Source of the DNA: Pontederia crassipes
Taxonomy: Eukaryota; Streptophyta; Magnoliopsida; Commelinales; Pontederiaceae
Assembly: GCA_030549335.1 (NCBI GenBank)
Contig: CM060196.1
Coordinates: forward strand, 73,554,139 to 73,618,138
Direction of reading: 5' to 3'
Length of the DNA: 64,000 nt
The translations under genes were made by a program, and so were the position numbers. This document shows, in pieces, positions 48,958 through 61,470 of this stretch. Under the pieces are notes generated by a model. That model worked only from the letters and a program-made list of their open reading frames with translations, was not told where the DNA came from and did not search any database. Numbering within the stretch: position 1 is the first letter of the stretch; every line of letters begins with the position of its first letter.

Positions 48958-51900
48958 GGGGCAGTGAAATCGGTGGTGATCCCATAGCATGCAATGGATG
49001 GACAAAGAGAGCTCAGCGACTTCTTCCTTCCATGCCCTTGCACGCTACATTATCAGATATGCATGCAGTCCCAGAACTTTATTTCTTGCTTCCATTTATA
49101 TGAGTAATGAAGTGTGAGTTTCCTAGCGTTTGTGCTTTCTTTGAGGCTCCTACTATTATTATTAGTTTATGTCGCTCTTTTCCTGTGTGTTGATTGAACC
49201 TGTGAACAACTTGCTTCTCTCCATATTTACTACATGATCATGAGGGTAATGCTGCTGGTGGTGTAGCTGTTGCTATTGCTTTTATATCTTGAGAGCCTTC
49301 AACATTTTCTCTTATGTATGATCACTAGTTACCACTACATAGTGGTGGTGCTGTTTTTAATTGTGAGAACATACACATATCTATATATCTACAAATAGCA
49401 AAAGCAAACTCAAGGAGGGCAAGCGTTGAGTACAGTATTTGGAGGTGAAAGGTCACTGATATGGTGCTGTACTAGTGGATACCAAGATATGTAATCAAGC
49501 AGTGAGCTGCCATAAGGAGCTATGCAATATAAGGGAAAAAGTATGTGTGATTTTACTGACCACTACTGTACTACTGATTATTGAAAGGTCATGGCGAAGT
49601 CGTGTGGGTGTGCAGTGCGTGCGTGTGTACATTAGATTCTGGAGGTAACGAAGGCAAAGTTATGGATTTGTCCTCTGATGTGTCAACTTCACTCAATTGC
49701 TTTCTTTTTATGGCATCAAAAGTGTAGTTTCTGTGGTGGGCTTTAGTGAGATTTCATCTGTCAGTGGCTCTTCAAACCATTGACGAACTAAGAGTCAGTG
49801 CTCAGCTCTCTGCATCAGCATCATCTTTTTTTTTTCCCTAATTTTTTGGCTTTGTTTTTTCTCCTCAAACGCTATCTTTGCCATTCTGGTAGGCTTTCTT
49901 GGTTTTCTATCATCATGGTGTTAGGGTATTCTCAGCATTTTTGTCTCTGAAATGATAGCACTGAAACCCCAAAGGATAATAGTATGCTTCATGGCACACT
50001 GCCGTGGTGTGAGATGAATTGACCGTAGGTAACAAACTTTTACATTGTTTTCTCGGTGGGTGAACGGAGTTTTAATGTTTTATATACTTCATGATTCCCT
50101 CTTCCAACTCTCACTTTATCAAATCCAACATGAGCCTTCTTGTCTTAAGTAACTATAATTAGTCCTTAATTAGATTGAGCTGATAATCAAGCTCCTTAGC
50201 TTAGTTAGGCATATTGAGGTTTTCAGCATACACTAATAATGTCCGAACTGTAAATCCAGAACAAAATAGTCATCCATTGAATAAATAATAAATAGCTACT
50301 AATGCGCTTTTCTGCATTCAATAATAAATAATAAATAACTTAATTAAACAGTTTTTTCTTGGAAGAAAGCCCCCCTTCTGACCTTCTTCAACTATTCGAA
50401 TTCTCATTTATAGCATGATCCTCTTTCATTTAAAAAAAAAAATGCAGTTTTTGAACAAGTGCATGGCTCTTTATGTATTTTTATTTTAAATGGATCAATG
50501 GACGAAGAATAATGGGATGTGATGTGGTCAGTGATAAATATGGCCGACAACCTAAGTTTTGTGATGAAGTATATAGTTCTTTCGTCGGTTTGCCATGGCC
50601 ATGCATCCTTTTGCCAAAATGGCATTCTATTGTCTTTAGATTATAAGCTTATGCAGCCTATTATACGTGTATTTCGGGCATGCACTGCGACAACTAGCGT
50701 CAAGCTGGTTCTTGTCATATATATATTTGGTGTGATTGGTTGTCATGATTAATTGTAATTAGTAGGGCATGTTCCCTTAATTTTGCCGAGTCCTCTACTG
50801 ATATGAATAATGATGAATATTAACAAAAGGTCATGTTCCTTCCATTTTCTTTTCCACTTTCTTCATTGCATGGGTTTCTAGAAGACCACCATTTAAATTA
50901 TCTGATGAATTCAGTTTCTGCGGATAATAAATAATCTTCAAAGGTATATGAAATTAAAAGCTTTATATACCAAGAAAAAGGATTTTTAAGAAGCATGTTT
51001 TGCATACTTCTAACGAATAACTTATTACAAATCAACTTGACTTTTTTTTCTCTTGTTCAAAATCATATATATGCTAAAATATCTAAGGATCAGTTAGGAA
51101 TCTAGCGGATGCGTTAGTGCTTCAAAGTAATTAATCTACCGCTACCGCTTCAAGGCTTGTATATGAATAAAAAGTATTAAAAAAATTACAGCTAAGGGAT
51201 CTCCTTGCTGTAGTAGTAACATTAATTATATATAATCTATATACTACAAAATGACAATTATAATGAAAATACAAATGAATATGTGGTACATTATTTTATT
51301 GGCAATGTATTAAGTTTAATCTTAGTAATAGAATTTTAATTTTGTTATCGTAATCTATTTTTAAAGTTCTTCATATAAAGAATTGCTTCATCCATATATA
51401 CCTATATCAATGGTCTATGGAAATGCACTTTAATGGTAATCATAAATTTAAATTCTGCTTGTTAAAATTAGATATTACACGGTGCTAATAAAATGACGAC
51501 ACATTCATTTTTTCCTAAGTTGTTGTTAACGGCTTAAATGATTTTTTCAAGAACCTTTTAAATTATCGCTAAGAAAATATGTCAAAAAAGATAAATGATA
51601 TATAAAATTGCTTAATGCTTGTTTCACATGGAAAACGTAACGAGTACATTAAAGTGTACAACAACTTTGTTACTTGTTTCCCCTTAATGTTAAGAGATGA
51701 AATGCTTTTTTATTAGAAGAGATTAATGACATGTTTTTCATGCAACCTTTCATCCCTCTCATCTTGTCATGCACAATGCATAATTTGGATTTGGATTATG
51801 ATAAAGAATTATCTTTAGATTGATGATTTAAGTATACAATGAATATTTGCTCTGACTCCACTATACTGTTGCAACTGATTACCTAAATTGATATCCATGC

Positions 51901-52869
51901 ACTATTCCATTAATTTAGTTGCTTGAGATTAAAATATAGTAGATTTTATTACTACTCCGGTACTTTGAGAATAAGGATTTTTTTGGGCTTATTAGAAACG
52001 GAGAACTTGAACTACTAGTAATAATTTCAACTCGAATTCTGCATCCTCCTAATTCATCCTCCTAACACTCGTACATGTACAACATCTTCAAAAGTTGATA
52101 AAATTATCACCTATGCCATTGTTAGGTGTTAGGAAGATTTTTAGAAGGATGGTTAAGAGGATATATCATTGCCATTATGTGTCTGTGGTTGATCTTCTAT
52201 ATACAAACTTGATATTTATTATAGGAAAGGGATGGTTGGTAGGTGAGGACAGCATTTGATTGTTTGGTTCTTGTAACTTCATGTCGTCTTTATTTCATCT
52301 CTATCATCCTTCAAGACGTGCAGATTACGTATAAAACATTAGATCAGAAGGATATATATGCACTTCCACAAATGCATTAATTTTGTGATTAATGAAACAT
52401 AACATCAATAGAAGCTTAGTTTTAAGACGTATAGATTTTAAATTTTTTATATATACTATAATTTTATGTTGCGTAGTAAACTTTGAAATTGCCTTAGTAT
52501 ATATCACTGCATGCGTAGTGCTATATAAAGAGGAAATTCATGTGAACTTATACTTTCCCTTTCACGTACATCAATGTCTCAATAAATACAGAAACAATCT
52601 AGTGATGATATTTATTCCTCTTGCCTTGAACCAATCATAACTTTTTGTCCAATAGCTAGGAATATTATATTTAGTTGTAAAAAAGTTCATTTTTATCTAC
52701 ATGAAAATTCTTATAAGAACCATTTGTCTTAAGATTTGCATCCATGAATTTTCCTGAGACACTACTGGAAAATTTCTATGGACAAGGGCTAGCTATTACC
52801 CTTAATACATAAAGAACAAATAAGCACTGTTTCTTTGTGCCTGATGATTAATAAAAAGAAAAAAAAAAG
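48958..52869. other. 3' flank of the ALOG gene and intergenic DNA
   Basis: The first few hundred bases are likely 3' UTR (short AT-rich stretches with 'gagtaatgaag'). No further gene, RNA gene or clear transposon was recognised in about 3.9 kb. Confidence 0.45.
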
Positions 52870-52886
52870 AAAGGAACATAACTACA

Positions 52887-53037
52887 ACAATAACAACAAA
52901 ACCTTATCCCACTAGGTGGGGTCGGCTACATGGATCATACGACTTCGTTGATCCATGTTCATGAGATTCGACAGGGTTTTACGCTGGCTGTCGGGGCCTA
53001 ACACAACCCTTCTCTTTTATCCGGGCTTGGGACCGAC
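52887..53037 (-). mobile_element. Au-SINE-like element, copy 8
   Basis: Minus-strand copy from the TTG tail to 'cttgggaccg' (5' end short by ~25 bp). A perfect 17-bp target-site duplication, aaaggaacataactaca, lies at 52870-52886 and 53038-53054. Confidence 0.9.
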
Positions 53038-53054
53038 AAAGGAACATAACTACA

Positions 53055-55225
53055 TAAGAGAAAATTATGTGCATCATGCATGACTTAAGCTTTCGTTTTA
53101 GTTTCATAAAAATATTAACAAGTTATTGCATATAAATAATATCAAAACTAATTTAAATTTTAATTAGTGAATCATGTAATTCGCATATTAGTAATATTTG
53201 TGAATCAGTCACCCAATTATAATACTTGCCTTCAAAAGTTATGATTTTTTCGATTGACATTATAATATTTAGTCATCGGATAAATATCTAAATTTATTAT
53301 CATTCGATTAATTTGTGTCACAAGCTTAAATATAATAAATAAGATTTTCAATAAAAATATTCTACATATAATAAATTTCGAATTCGAGTTACTTACCGCT
53401 TCATCCCAATCTGGATTGCTAGTTGTTATGATTTATGTAAGATGCTATACGTTATATAGAAAGAAACCATTCTAGCTATATAAACAACTTTGAATAATAA
53501 TTAATAACACTTGAAATATTAAACGTTAATTATGTCTCTTTCTGTGGGAATGATTCTGTATTAACCAACCACTCGTTGGTAGTAGTACGTCTGCTTTGTA
53601 GGAGCAGCACAACTAAACTGAAAAGTAATTGAAAAGTAGAAGGCGGCTGTTTGATTAGTTATTTTTAATTGAAAGTAGAAACATGGGATCATAGATATTG
53701 ACAAGTTTTCATGAAATCTTAATTATATTAAGAATGATTACTGTTATTATTAATGATTAGACATATGCAAATGTCATTCTAAGCAAACAATTAAAACATA
53801 GAGAATAAATTATGTAAATTATGACTGTGCAATGATTAGCACAGTGATACAAGTTGCGTGGTATAATGGCCAACAAAGCTGATATCTCCATGATACCATC
53901 CTTGCATGAAAAAAGCAATAGCTAGGGTCCTCAATAAAACAATATTGCATTCGTACATATACAAGATGCCATTACAGATGTGATGTCTTTGTTTGAACCT
54001 TTTATATGATTAAAAACTTTACCTCAGTAGAAAACTTTTGCATTTATATTTTTCTGCTTTGTCCACTAACCTGTCATAGTGGAAGCTATCTCCCTATCTC
54101 CTCTCTTCCCATCTCCCACTTTTCTTCATATTCAATTCATAGTTTGTACATAACAACCTAAAAAGAAACATGTAAAAGGTGAGTTACAGATTAGAAGCCA
54201 ACTAAATAACTACAGATCAAATAATGTTGCGTCATGCAAGATCTTCTTACATTCACTCATGATGATGGTATGGAACACATGCATTTACAACGATTGGAAT
54301 TGATAGGAGAAAAAAGAGAAGAAATAGAAATAAGAAAAGAGAGGTGTTATGAAAGAAAATAGTAAGAAAGTAAAAAAAAATAAGAAGAAAGTTAAAAGTC
54401 AATTGGGATGAGATAAGTTAACATAACTCATAGTGTTAGATAAAGATAAAATCTTAAATATCTCTTTAAAACACAACAAATAATAATTTTATATCAATAT
54501 TGGGTTATTTTAAATATATGATTATATCTATAATACGTTACTAATTGTGCTATGGACTTAATGATGATGTCCCTCTTTTTAATGGTATTCTTTATTTTTT
54601 TATTCATCAAATAAAAGATATTCATGATTCGTTAGACATTAATAGTGTGTGTGTCTGTCGACATGTGATTGGCCATGCATTTACTTGGGCGCCATGGTGT
54701 ATATGCAAATTGGTGAAACCTAGTAGCCTACACGATGACACGAAGAATTGATACGTGGATGCCACACTTAAAACCCTAATTTTCAGGAGCAAATAAAACA
54801 TCCAAATTAATCAAAGTATCAAACAAATCATACATCTTGTTTAACTAGTTGTTAGATGGAGGATTCACAAAATCTATTGGCAGGACGGACAATAATTTAT
54901 ACACATGATTTATCCGTTCCTCTCTCTTCTATTTAGTTTGGGAAATCGATTAGAGGCATAGAAAAACTCAGCAAGCGACCGACGTACGAGATTCCCGCGC
55001 TCTAGGTCAGAATCTAACATATAGCCTTTGATGTTTTCATCTTTTTACAAGTATTAAAGAAAAAAATCACTGAATTTGATTGACGGGATTCAAATTTGAA
55101 ATTATTAACCTATTTACAATCTATATTTTCACTCTTGCTTGAATATTAAATAAGTTATATTGAATTGAAAAAATAGGTACTTTAAAATTGTTTTAGTGTA
55201 TAGAACTTGGTGGCGTTCCTTCTTT
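53055..55225. other. AT-rich intergenic DNA, no gene seen
   Basis: No supported coding region, RNA gene or repeat. Confidence 0.5.
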
Positions 55226-55653
55226 AAAAGAAGAATTATTTTCATAAATCTCTTTTAAATTATCATGATTTTTTATATCTAATCCAAAATTATGAAGTTA
55301 TTTTTTTGTATCGCTAAACTATTATGATTTTTTATTTTAGTCATTCCGTCTACTTCTGTTACGTTTTTCTGTGGCAAACAAAAAATTGTCATTTATGAAA
55401 AAACTAAATTATCCTCTCCCGATTTTTTTTCTTTTTTATATTAATTATTTGATGTGTCATGATGGGAGAGGTAATTTAGTCTTTTCATAAATAAAAAAAA
55501 ATCAAAAGTGACGAAAAATATAATAGAAGTAGACAGAATGACTAAAGTGAAAAAATTATGATAGTTTAATAATATAAAAAATAAGTTCGTAATTTAGGAT
55601 TAAATGCAGAAAATTACAATAGTTTAGGAAAGATTTTTGGAAATAATCCTTAA
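55226..55653. mobile_element. Foldback MITE with ~150-bp arms
   Basis: Left arm strings 'gctaaactattatgattttt' and 'ttagtcattccgtctacttc' reappear inverted at the right as 'aaaaattatgatagttta' and 'gaagtagacagaatgacta'. The outermost 25 bp also pair. Arms total about 150 bp with a short centre. The right arm matches 10180-10283, showing one family. Confidence 0.75.
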
Positions 55654-56568
55654 GAGAAAGACATCATGCCTTCTCCTCCTTATTTAAGACGTAGAATCAA
55701 ATATTTAGAATTAAACTTTGATAAAAATATTAATAAAATTAGTTACACATGAATGATAAGGTTTTTATCCCATGGTTAAAAAAGGAGGTGGCATATGTTT
55801 CTCATTTAATAAGAAACACATACCACGTTTTTTCCCTTGATTAACCTTATGAGTTATAATATTTCTTATTGAAAAATATCGTACAGTATTCATCCAACTA
55901 ACCATGCAAGAGAAAATCGAGATTCAAAAGAAGATCTGGAGATGGGCTTATCTTTTGGAATAATCAAATTAGGTCACAGTAAAATTGTGTACAGAGAGAA
56001 TAATAGAGTAGTAAGTCTGCAAGGTGATAAATCCATTTTTTTGTTACAGTTATAATTACCCTGGTAAAAAAGTAAAAATAATAGTAATATTCGGGAGTCG
56101 AACAATTAATATCTATAGATGTATTAATCTCCATATGATTGTGGAGAGAGAAGAGCACAAGGAGAGAATTCAATGTGGTCTTATTATTACTCCTCAAACA
56201 CTTACTTTCACTCAAAACTTATCCTATCACTCCTTTTTATATTTATATTTCTTAATCTTTTTCTCATTGATCCGGCACCACCAAACTTCTTAAATACAAA
56301 TATTAGTTTTAAAATATATAAAACAAATTGGTTCAAAGGAAAATTGAAAAATGACACGAAGACTTAATAAATAATCAGAATAGGCATGCAATGGTTTTAA
56401 AAAGAAACATCTCACTTCCTTTTTTGTTCTCGTTATGTCATAGTAATTTATTTTGATTTTTTTTTATTTTTTTCTATTTTGTTTCATATATTTTTCAGAT
56501 ATTTTGTATTTTTAATCTAATTATAGCTTTCATATTAATTAATTTTTTATGTATGTCTCATTTCCATA

Positions 56569-56653
<85 letters not shown>

Positions 56654-57829
56654 AAAGAATAGAAGCGCTAACCTCTGGAAGAGAGAGGATAAAGAAATAC
56701 ATAGTGATTAGAATATTAATTATTAAAAATAAGTTTGGTGAAAACTGAAATAATTTGGAGGGATATTAATTAAGTATTGGATGAATAGTAATAAGAGGGT
56801 CCAGGAACTTTTAATGTAATCATAAAAATTATTATCAATTTTCATTTGAAAAATAATAATATCTGTATAATATGACATCATGATCATGTTTTGTCAGAAC
56901 TCTAAACATGTGTGGAGCCATTGCACGCGTGCAATATCAATGATATTTGTTGTATTTTTATCCTTCTTATTTGTTAAAATAATCCTTGAGGTAGAGAGAA
57001 GAATAAAGTGCTATTTTTTTCTGGTGATAATTTTGATATTTAGAAATTTATTTGTCCGAAATTATCGTACTATTAAAGATAAATCTATTTGAATTTATGA
57101 ATATCGACCATTATTTTAAAAAGAAATGTTGTTTAACATATCATATATATATTATTTTAATGAGAGCATTTGCAAAAGGGCTAAATGAAAGAGGTGGAGA
57201 ATGGAGAGTGGGGCAGGCACCCCACGAGGGTTCACGACCTGTGGTGTCGGCGCGGGCATCGGTACGTTGGCTGGCCTAACGACCACGTGGCGCCACGAGA
57301 TTGGCCAAGTACTTGGTACGGAGGGGTCAAGTGGGATGGTCGACGTCTTTGTCATATATATATATATATATATAATATACCCCCACAGCCTGCTTCTATA
57401 TCTATCTAATATTTCGGGCTTTAATTTGACACTGATGGCAGGGATGATCCCACCTACGTCTCACTCTCACCACCATGTATCTTGTTTGCACCAATATGTT
57501 TAGGTTTGTCGTGGATTCCGTATCTATCCGGTATCAGACGACGTTAAACTTGTAATAATGCAAAAATAATGTACCGCGTCTGATGCTAATGATGAGGATA
57601 ATAGGAAAAAATATGTTATCCATTACTACTATTCAGTGTCGAAGTACTTAGCAAGAAGATCACAAAATGAGCAAATACAAATCAAATAATTGATGTGATA
57701 AAAAAACTTTCAATGTATAGAAGAAGAAAACATCAAGAGACGAAATTGTAGATAAAATCCGCTGTTAAAATTAAATAGAGTAAACAAGAACAATACAATA
57801 TAAAAGTATCATAGACATCAATATCCCAC
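55654..57829. other. AT-rich intergenic DNA with a GC-rich island
   Basis: No gene supported. 57180-57350 is strikingly GC-rich (contains ggcgcgggcatcgg and accacgtggcgccacgag) and abuts a (TA)n run near 57355-57374. Its overlapping short ORFs lack homology that I can recognise. Confidence 0.4.
56569..56652. repeat. (ATT)n microsatellite, about 28 units
   Basis: Uninterrupted ATT units in AT-rich DNA. Confidence 0.95.
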
Positions 57830-59804
57830 AAGTTCCTGCACCATCCTAGAATTAATTTCCGTCGCCATTTGAAAGTTAGCAGACCCAATAATCTAAAAAT
57901 GCCCGGAGTTTTCTTCTCTCCGTTAGCAGCCGCTTACTCTTTTCTTTTCAAAGATTTTTCTTGTGCACCTTACTCCCCTTTTTGTAATAATCATAATTTA
58001 TGCCAAACAAATTTATCCTCTCCAATCAGTTTCTCCTAAATAGACAAGATTATTTACAAAGCTAATATGATTACAAGAGAAACAAATATCACGTGAATGC
58101 TCCTCCCATATAAACTAATTGACATACAACAAATATGGACTAGTCTTAACAGCTCTTTATCTTAATTCAAATTTAACTTAGTTGTGAGTTTCATGTGTCA
58201 TACATGTTCTAGGTATTGATGTGCAATGTTCACCAAGTTTAAATGGTGTCTAAACTTGCTTGTGATTATAGTCTTTCTCAATATATCCTCACTGTGCAGG
58301 TTCTCGCCGAAGACTATTTTTCTTCTACATATCGTCGTATAAGATGCATAATCGAATATTAGTGTGTTGTCATCTCATGGCACACTTAGTCCTTCGATAG
58401 ATGAATTACATTTTGATTGTCTACATAGATTATCGTAATCCCCAATTCAACACACAGTTCATCAATAAGACCCTTCAGTCATGACTTCCTTCGCAACTTT
58501 AGTTAGTGTCATGTACTCAACTTTCGTTACCGACAAAATAAATATGAACCACAACCCTATTTTCCAACTGATCATAATCTAGAATTTGCGAAAAATATAG
58601 CATGTCAATTTCTGTTTGTCTTTATCTCGCCTAAAATCAAACTTTGCATATCCTACAATATTGCACCCAACAAATATTTATTGTATCTTTCAATTATTGT
58701 GATATCCACTATGCTGCTCGCCAATGTTGATTTCTTGAATTTGTCAACCACTAAGTGACCACACTAGTTGCATGTCTACTACAAACCATAATCTATATCT
58801 GTAACATCCTCAAAATTAGCCCTCCTGTCATGTCGACAGTCAGATTGATCAAAGAAGAGCTACACTGCCTACTACTTCTTTGACTTTGACCAGTCAATAA
58901 TTGATACACGTGGCAATAGAAATAATAGAGAAACAAATGAAAGAAATGGTTTGCGGAAGAAATTATTGAAAAATCAAAGGTGTCACATTTAATGAAATCA
59001 TCCAAGGAAAAAGAGAAATTCACATATTTCAAATAGATCAAGCAAATAGTCACATGTGCGAGGTTAAAAGAGGAAATTCTAATATCCTTTGAATACAAGA
59101 TATAATAATTCAAATAAGAAAATAAAGGAGCGAAAAGTTGTAGCATTGGTCGAGTCATGTGCAGCGGTCCTTGAGCTTTGCACTCTCCAACACCTCCCTA
59201 AGCAGGGTTCTCACCTGCAAAATTTCAATACATGGACATAGAATACCCGTGAGCAAAACACTCAGTACACACAAATACATAGACAATAAAATGATAATCA
59301 GCTTCATATCAATAATAATAATAATAATAATAAAGGGCGATTAATAGAACACTTGCTTTTTAATATTGGTCTCAATATCTTGATCATAGTGGGCCATGGA
59401 CAATACTTATCCATGTCTATACTTTGTTCATTACCATATCAATACCTTGCTCTGTTCTGTACCGAGACAATATTTTATTTTTACTATACCATGTTCAGTA
59501 CTTTACTTTAACCATACTTTGTCTCTACTATACCATGCTCTGTACTTTGCCATACATTACTTTGACATACTTTACCGTATTATACTTTATTTGACCATAC
59601 TTTACTCTGTTGTGCATTACCATGCTTTAATTTATTCTGTGTGATACTACATCTTTTATATTACTATAAAGTCCTTGAAATTCGTTATCTTATGCAAGCT
59701 TTACTTGATTAAGTTGGAAAGCTAGAGATACCACTATGCATCTATGTAGTCAGGATGCCCATAAAGGGAAGGCGTATGCTAAGGCATACCCTTTTTGAAA
59801 TACA

Positions 59805-60057
59805 GGTGAGAGAGGACCTGCACACTAGGAATAGTGGACACTAAAGACCCGTAAGTTCGCTGTCTCCTCAGCTGAGCTACATGTCCCTCTGCCATTATAC
59901 TTTGTAATCCATATATAACCCCCGTGGAGGAAGAGTGTGTCAATACATCACCCTTATTCGGAACACAAATGAGAGAGGACCTGTGATCTACAAGTAGTGG
60001 TCGTTAAAACCAGTAGGTGCACTGTCTCCTCAATTCAGCTACTTGCTCCTTCTTTCT
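59805..60057 (+). repeat. Imperfect tandem duplication in the solo LTR
   Basis: 59805-59895 and 59967-60057 share 'gagagaggacctg', 'agtgg', 'ctgtctcctca' and 'agctac' in the same order. A second small pair, 'ctattaatacccacat', follows at 60082 and 60119. The period of the first pair is about 162 bp. Confidence 0.6.
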
Positions 60058-60409
60058 CTCTGTAATACCGTCATAGTGGGACTATTAATACCCACATCAT
60101 GATGTTGACCGTGGTGGGGCTATTAATACCCACATGTTGGCCTCTGTACTCTGTACTTTTGGCGACACATAACTATCCCATTATTTTATATTTACTTTAC
60201 TTATCTTTTTTATCATCTGTAGAGTTTGGAACCATGGATCAGAGAAGGAGTAAAGTCAGATCCCTTTTCTGTGAGAGAGAAACCTGTTACATGTCTTAAC
60301 ATATGGGACATGGTCTCAAGTGGGTCAGTCGAGATTTGGGCCCAATTATGGGCATTTGGGCCACAAGGGTATTTTCATCTTTCATTTCAGGATTAAAAAA
60401 ATGCCTCCT

Positions 60410-60735
60410 ATGGACCGCTCGACCGTTCCTAATAGATCGGTCGACCACTATTGTTGGACCGATTGACCGCCCAATTGGACCGATCGATCAATCGTAAGTT
60501 CGGTCGACTATCTTGTTGCGTCGAGACGGTCGACCGTTCATCTTGAATCGGTCGGCCGATCGTTGCTCTTTGGTACATCACGGGATCGATCGACCGTTCC
60601 GCTGGAATCGGTCGACCGAACTTACGCGAAGGTCCTCGACGGATTCTGTAGGATCGATCGACCGATCCTTAAGGATTGGTCAACCGGCCATAAGATTGAC
60701 ATGAGGTGTCGAAGATCGGTCGACCAATTCTTCGA
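60410..60735. repeat. Cluster of palindromic CGGTCGACCG-type motifs
   Basis: About a dozen copies of variants of (A/T)(T/C)CGGTCGACCG, GGATCGATCGACCG and GGACCGATCGATC in 325 bp. Spacing is irregular. Each is near-palindromic. They lie inside the solo LTR. Confidence 0.8.
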
Positions 60736-61195
60736 GGCAGACAGGGCTGCCGGTCATCTTCCTTATTTTTGGCCGGCTTTTGACCGTCGGATTATGATGG
60801 TTTCAATATGAAAACTATTGCTAAAGGTCTCAAGGTCATAATGGAATTATAATACGCAATAAATGATCAATTTTTTATCATCTAGGGGATTTACGAGTCT
60901 AAGGTACCTTTTTCCAATCGTTTGGGTTCGCCGAAGGTGCGTTCGTCCTCTTCTCAACCTCCAATCATCCTTGTCCAACGATGTGGTGCGGGCGACCTCA
61001 TTAGTGCATCGGAAGGGCTGCTGCTCGTGTGAGAGGCTCATTCCTATTCGCCCCTATTCTGCTCAGTACGCTTGGACGCTGTTCGTTCGTCATTCGCCGG
61101 AGATAGGGAAGAAAAGGCAGAGGAGAGGGGGCTGAGTTGAGGTGGCCAAGTGGGGAGTCCCCAAGGGGGCGAAAGTCCACATCCTTCTCCTCCCT

Positions 61196-61227
61196 CCCCC
61201 CCCCCCCCCACCCCCCCCCCCCCCCCC
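61196..61227 (+). repeat. Poly-C tract
   Basis: About 31 bases of C broken by a single A, near the end of the solo LTR and just after a G-rich stretch. Confidence 0.9.
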
Positions 61228-61470
61228 AATTCTCTCGTTCTCTCTTTTTCTTCATTTTGAAGTTTCATAGGCAGGTTGTTACAATATCAAACTTCTAATC
61301 GCATTAGACGTGGACACTCTAGATATGTACTCAAGCTCAATTTCATCAACTAGACATAATCCGGTAGACAACTTATAATGCGAGACAAAAGGTTATCAAC
61401 ATGCTTGAAACCATTACAAATATTTTCGAAGATTATATTACAAAGATTGTATGATTACAAGAAAAGTAAC

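Larger units (their letters stand above)
58800..61283 (+). mobile_element. Solo LTR, 2.48 kb, with 5-bp target-site duplication
   Basis: Begins TGTAACATCC and ends GGTTGTTACA, with 6-bp inverted ends TGTAAC/GTTACA. Flanked by ATATC at 58795-58799 and 61284-61288. The terminal bases and length fit Ty3/gypsy (Tekay/Del-type) LTRs. No internal gag-pol and no second LTR are present, so unequal recombination has removed the rest. It inserted in the RT gene of a copia element: the copia frame resumes on both sides. Confidence 0.9.
57830..61470 (-). pseudogene. Ty1/copia retrotransposon relic (RT end and RNase H)
   Basis: Minus-strand reading upstream of the solo LTR gives PFVSHYKLSTGL, DEIELEYISRVSTSNAIRSL; downstream of it the frame continues as MVCSRHATSVVT and, after frame breaks, KVEYMTLTKVAKEVMTEGLI, ELGITIIYVDNQNVIHLSKD and HHLNLVNIAH. 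This is the order of the copia RT C-terminus (HFKLS, EYMSRVPYASAVGSLMYAM in active elements) and RNase H (TEAEYMA, DNQSAIHL). Many stops and frameshifts are present. 57830-58140 may be remains of its 3' LTR. The element was dead or was killed when the solo LTR entered. Confidence 0.8.

Noticed and set aside
48278..49005. Minus-strand and frame-2 ORFs over the ALOG gene
   Set aside because: Shadows of GC-rich coding DNA; the ALOG frame has clear domain homology.
57152..57503. Four overlapping ORFs in the 57.2-kb GC-rich island
   Set aside because: All strands are open because of base composition; no motif or splice context supports a gene.
60303..61268. ORFs of 60-90 codons in the solo LTR
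   Set aside because: They translate the palindromic motif array and poly-C tract and carry no protein motif.
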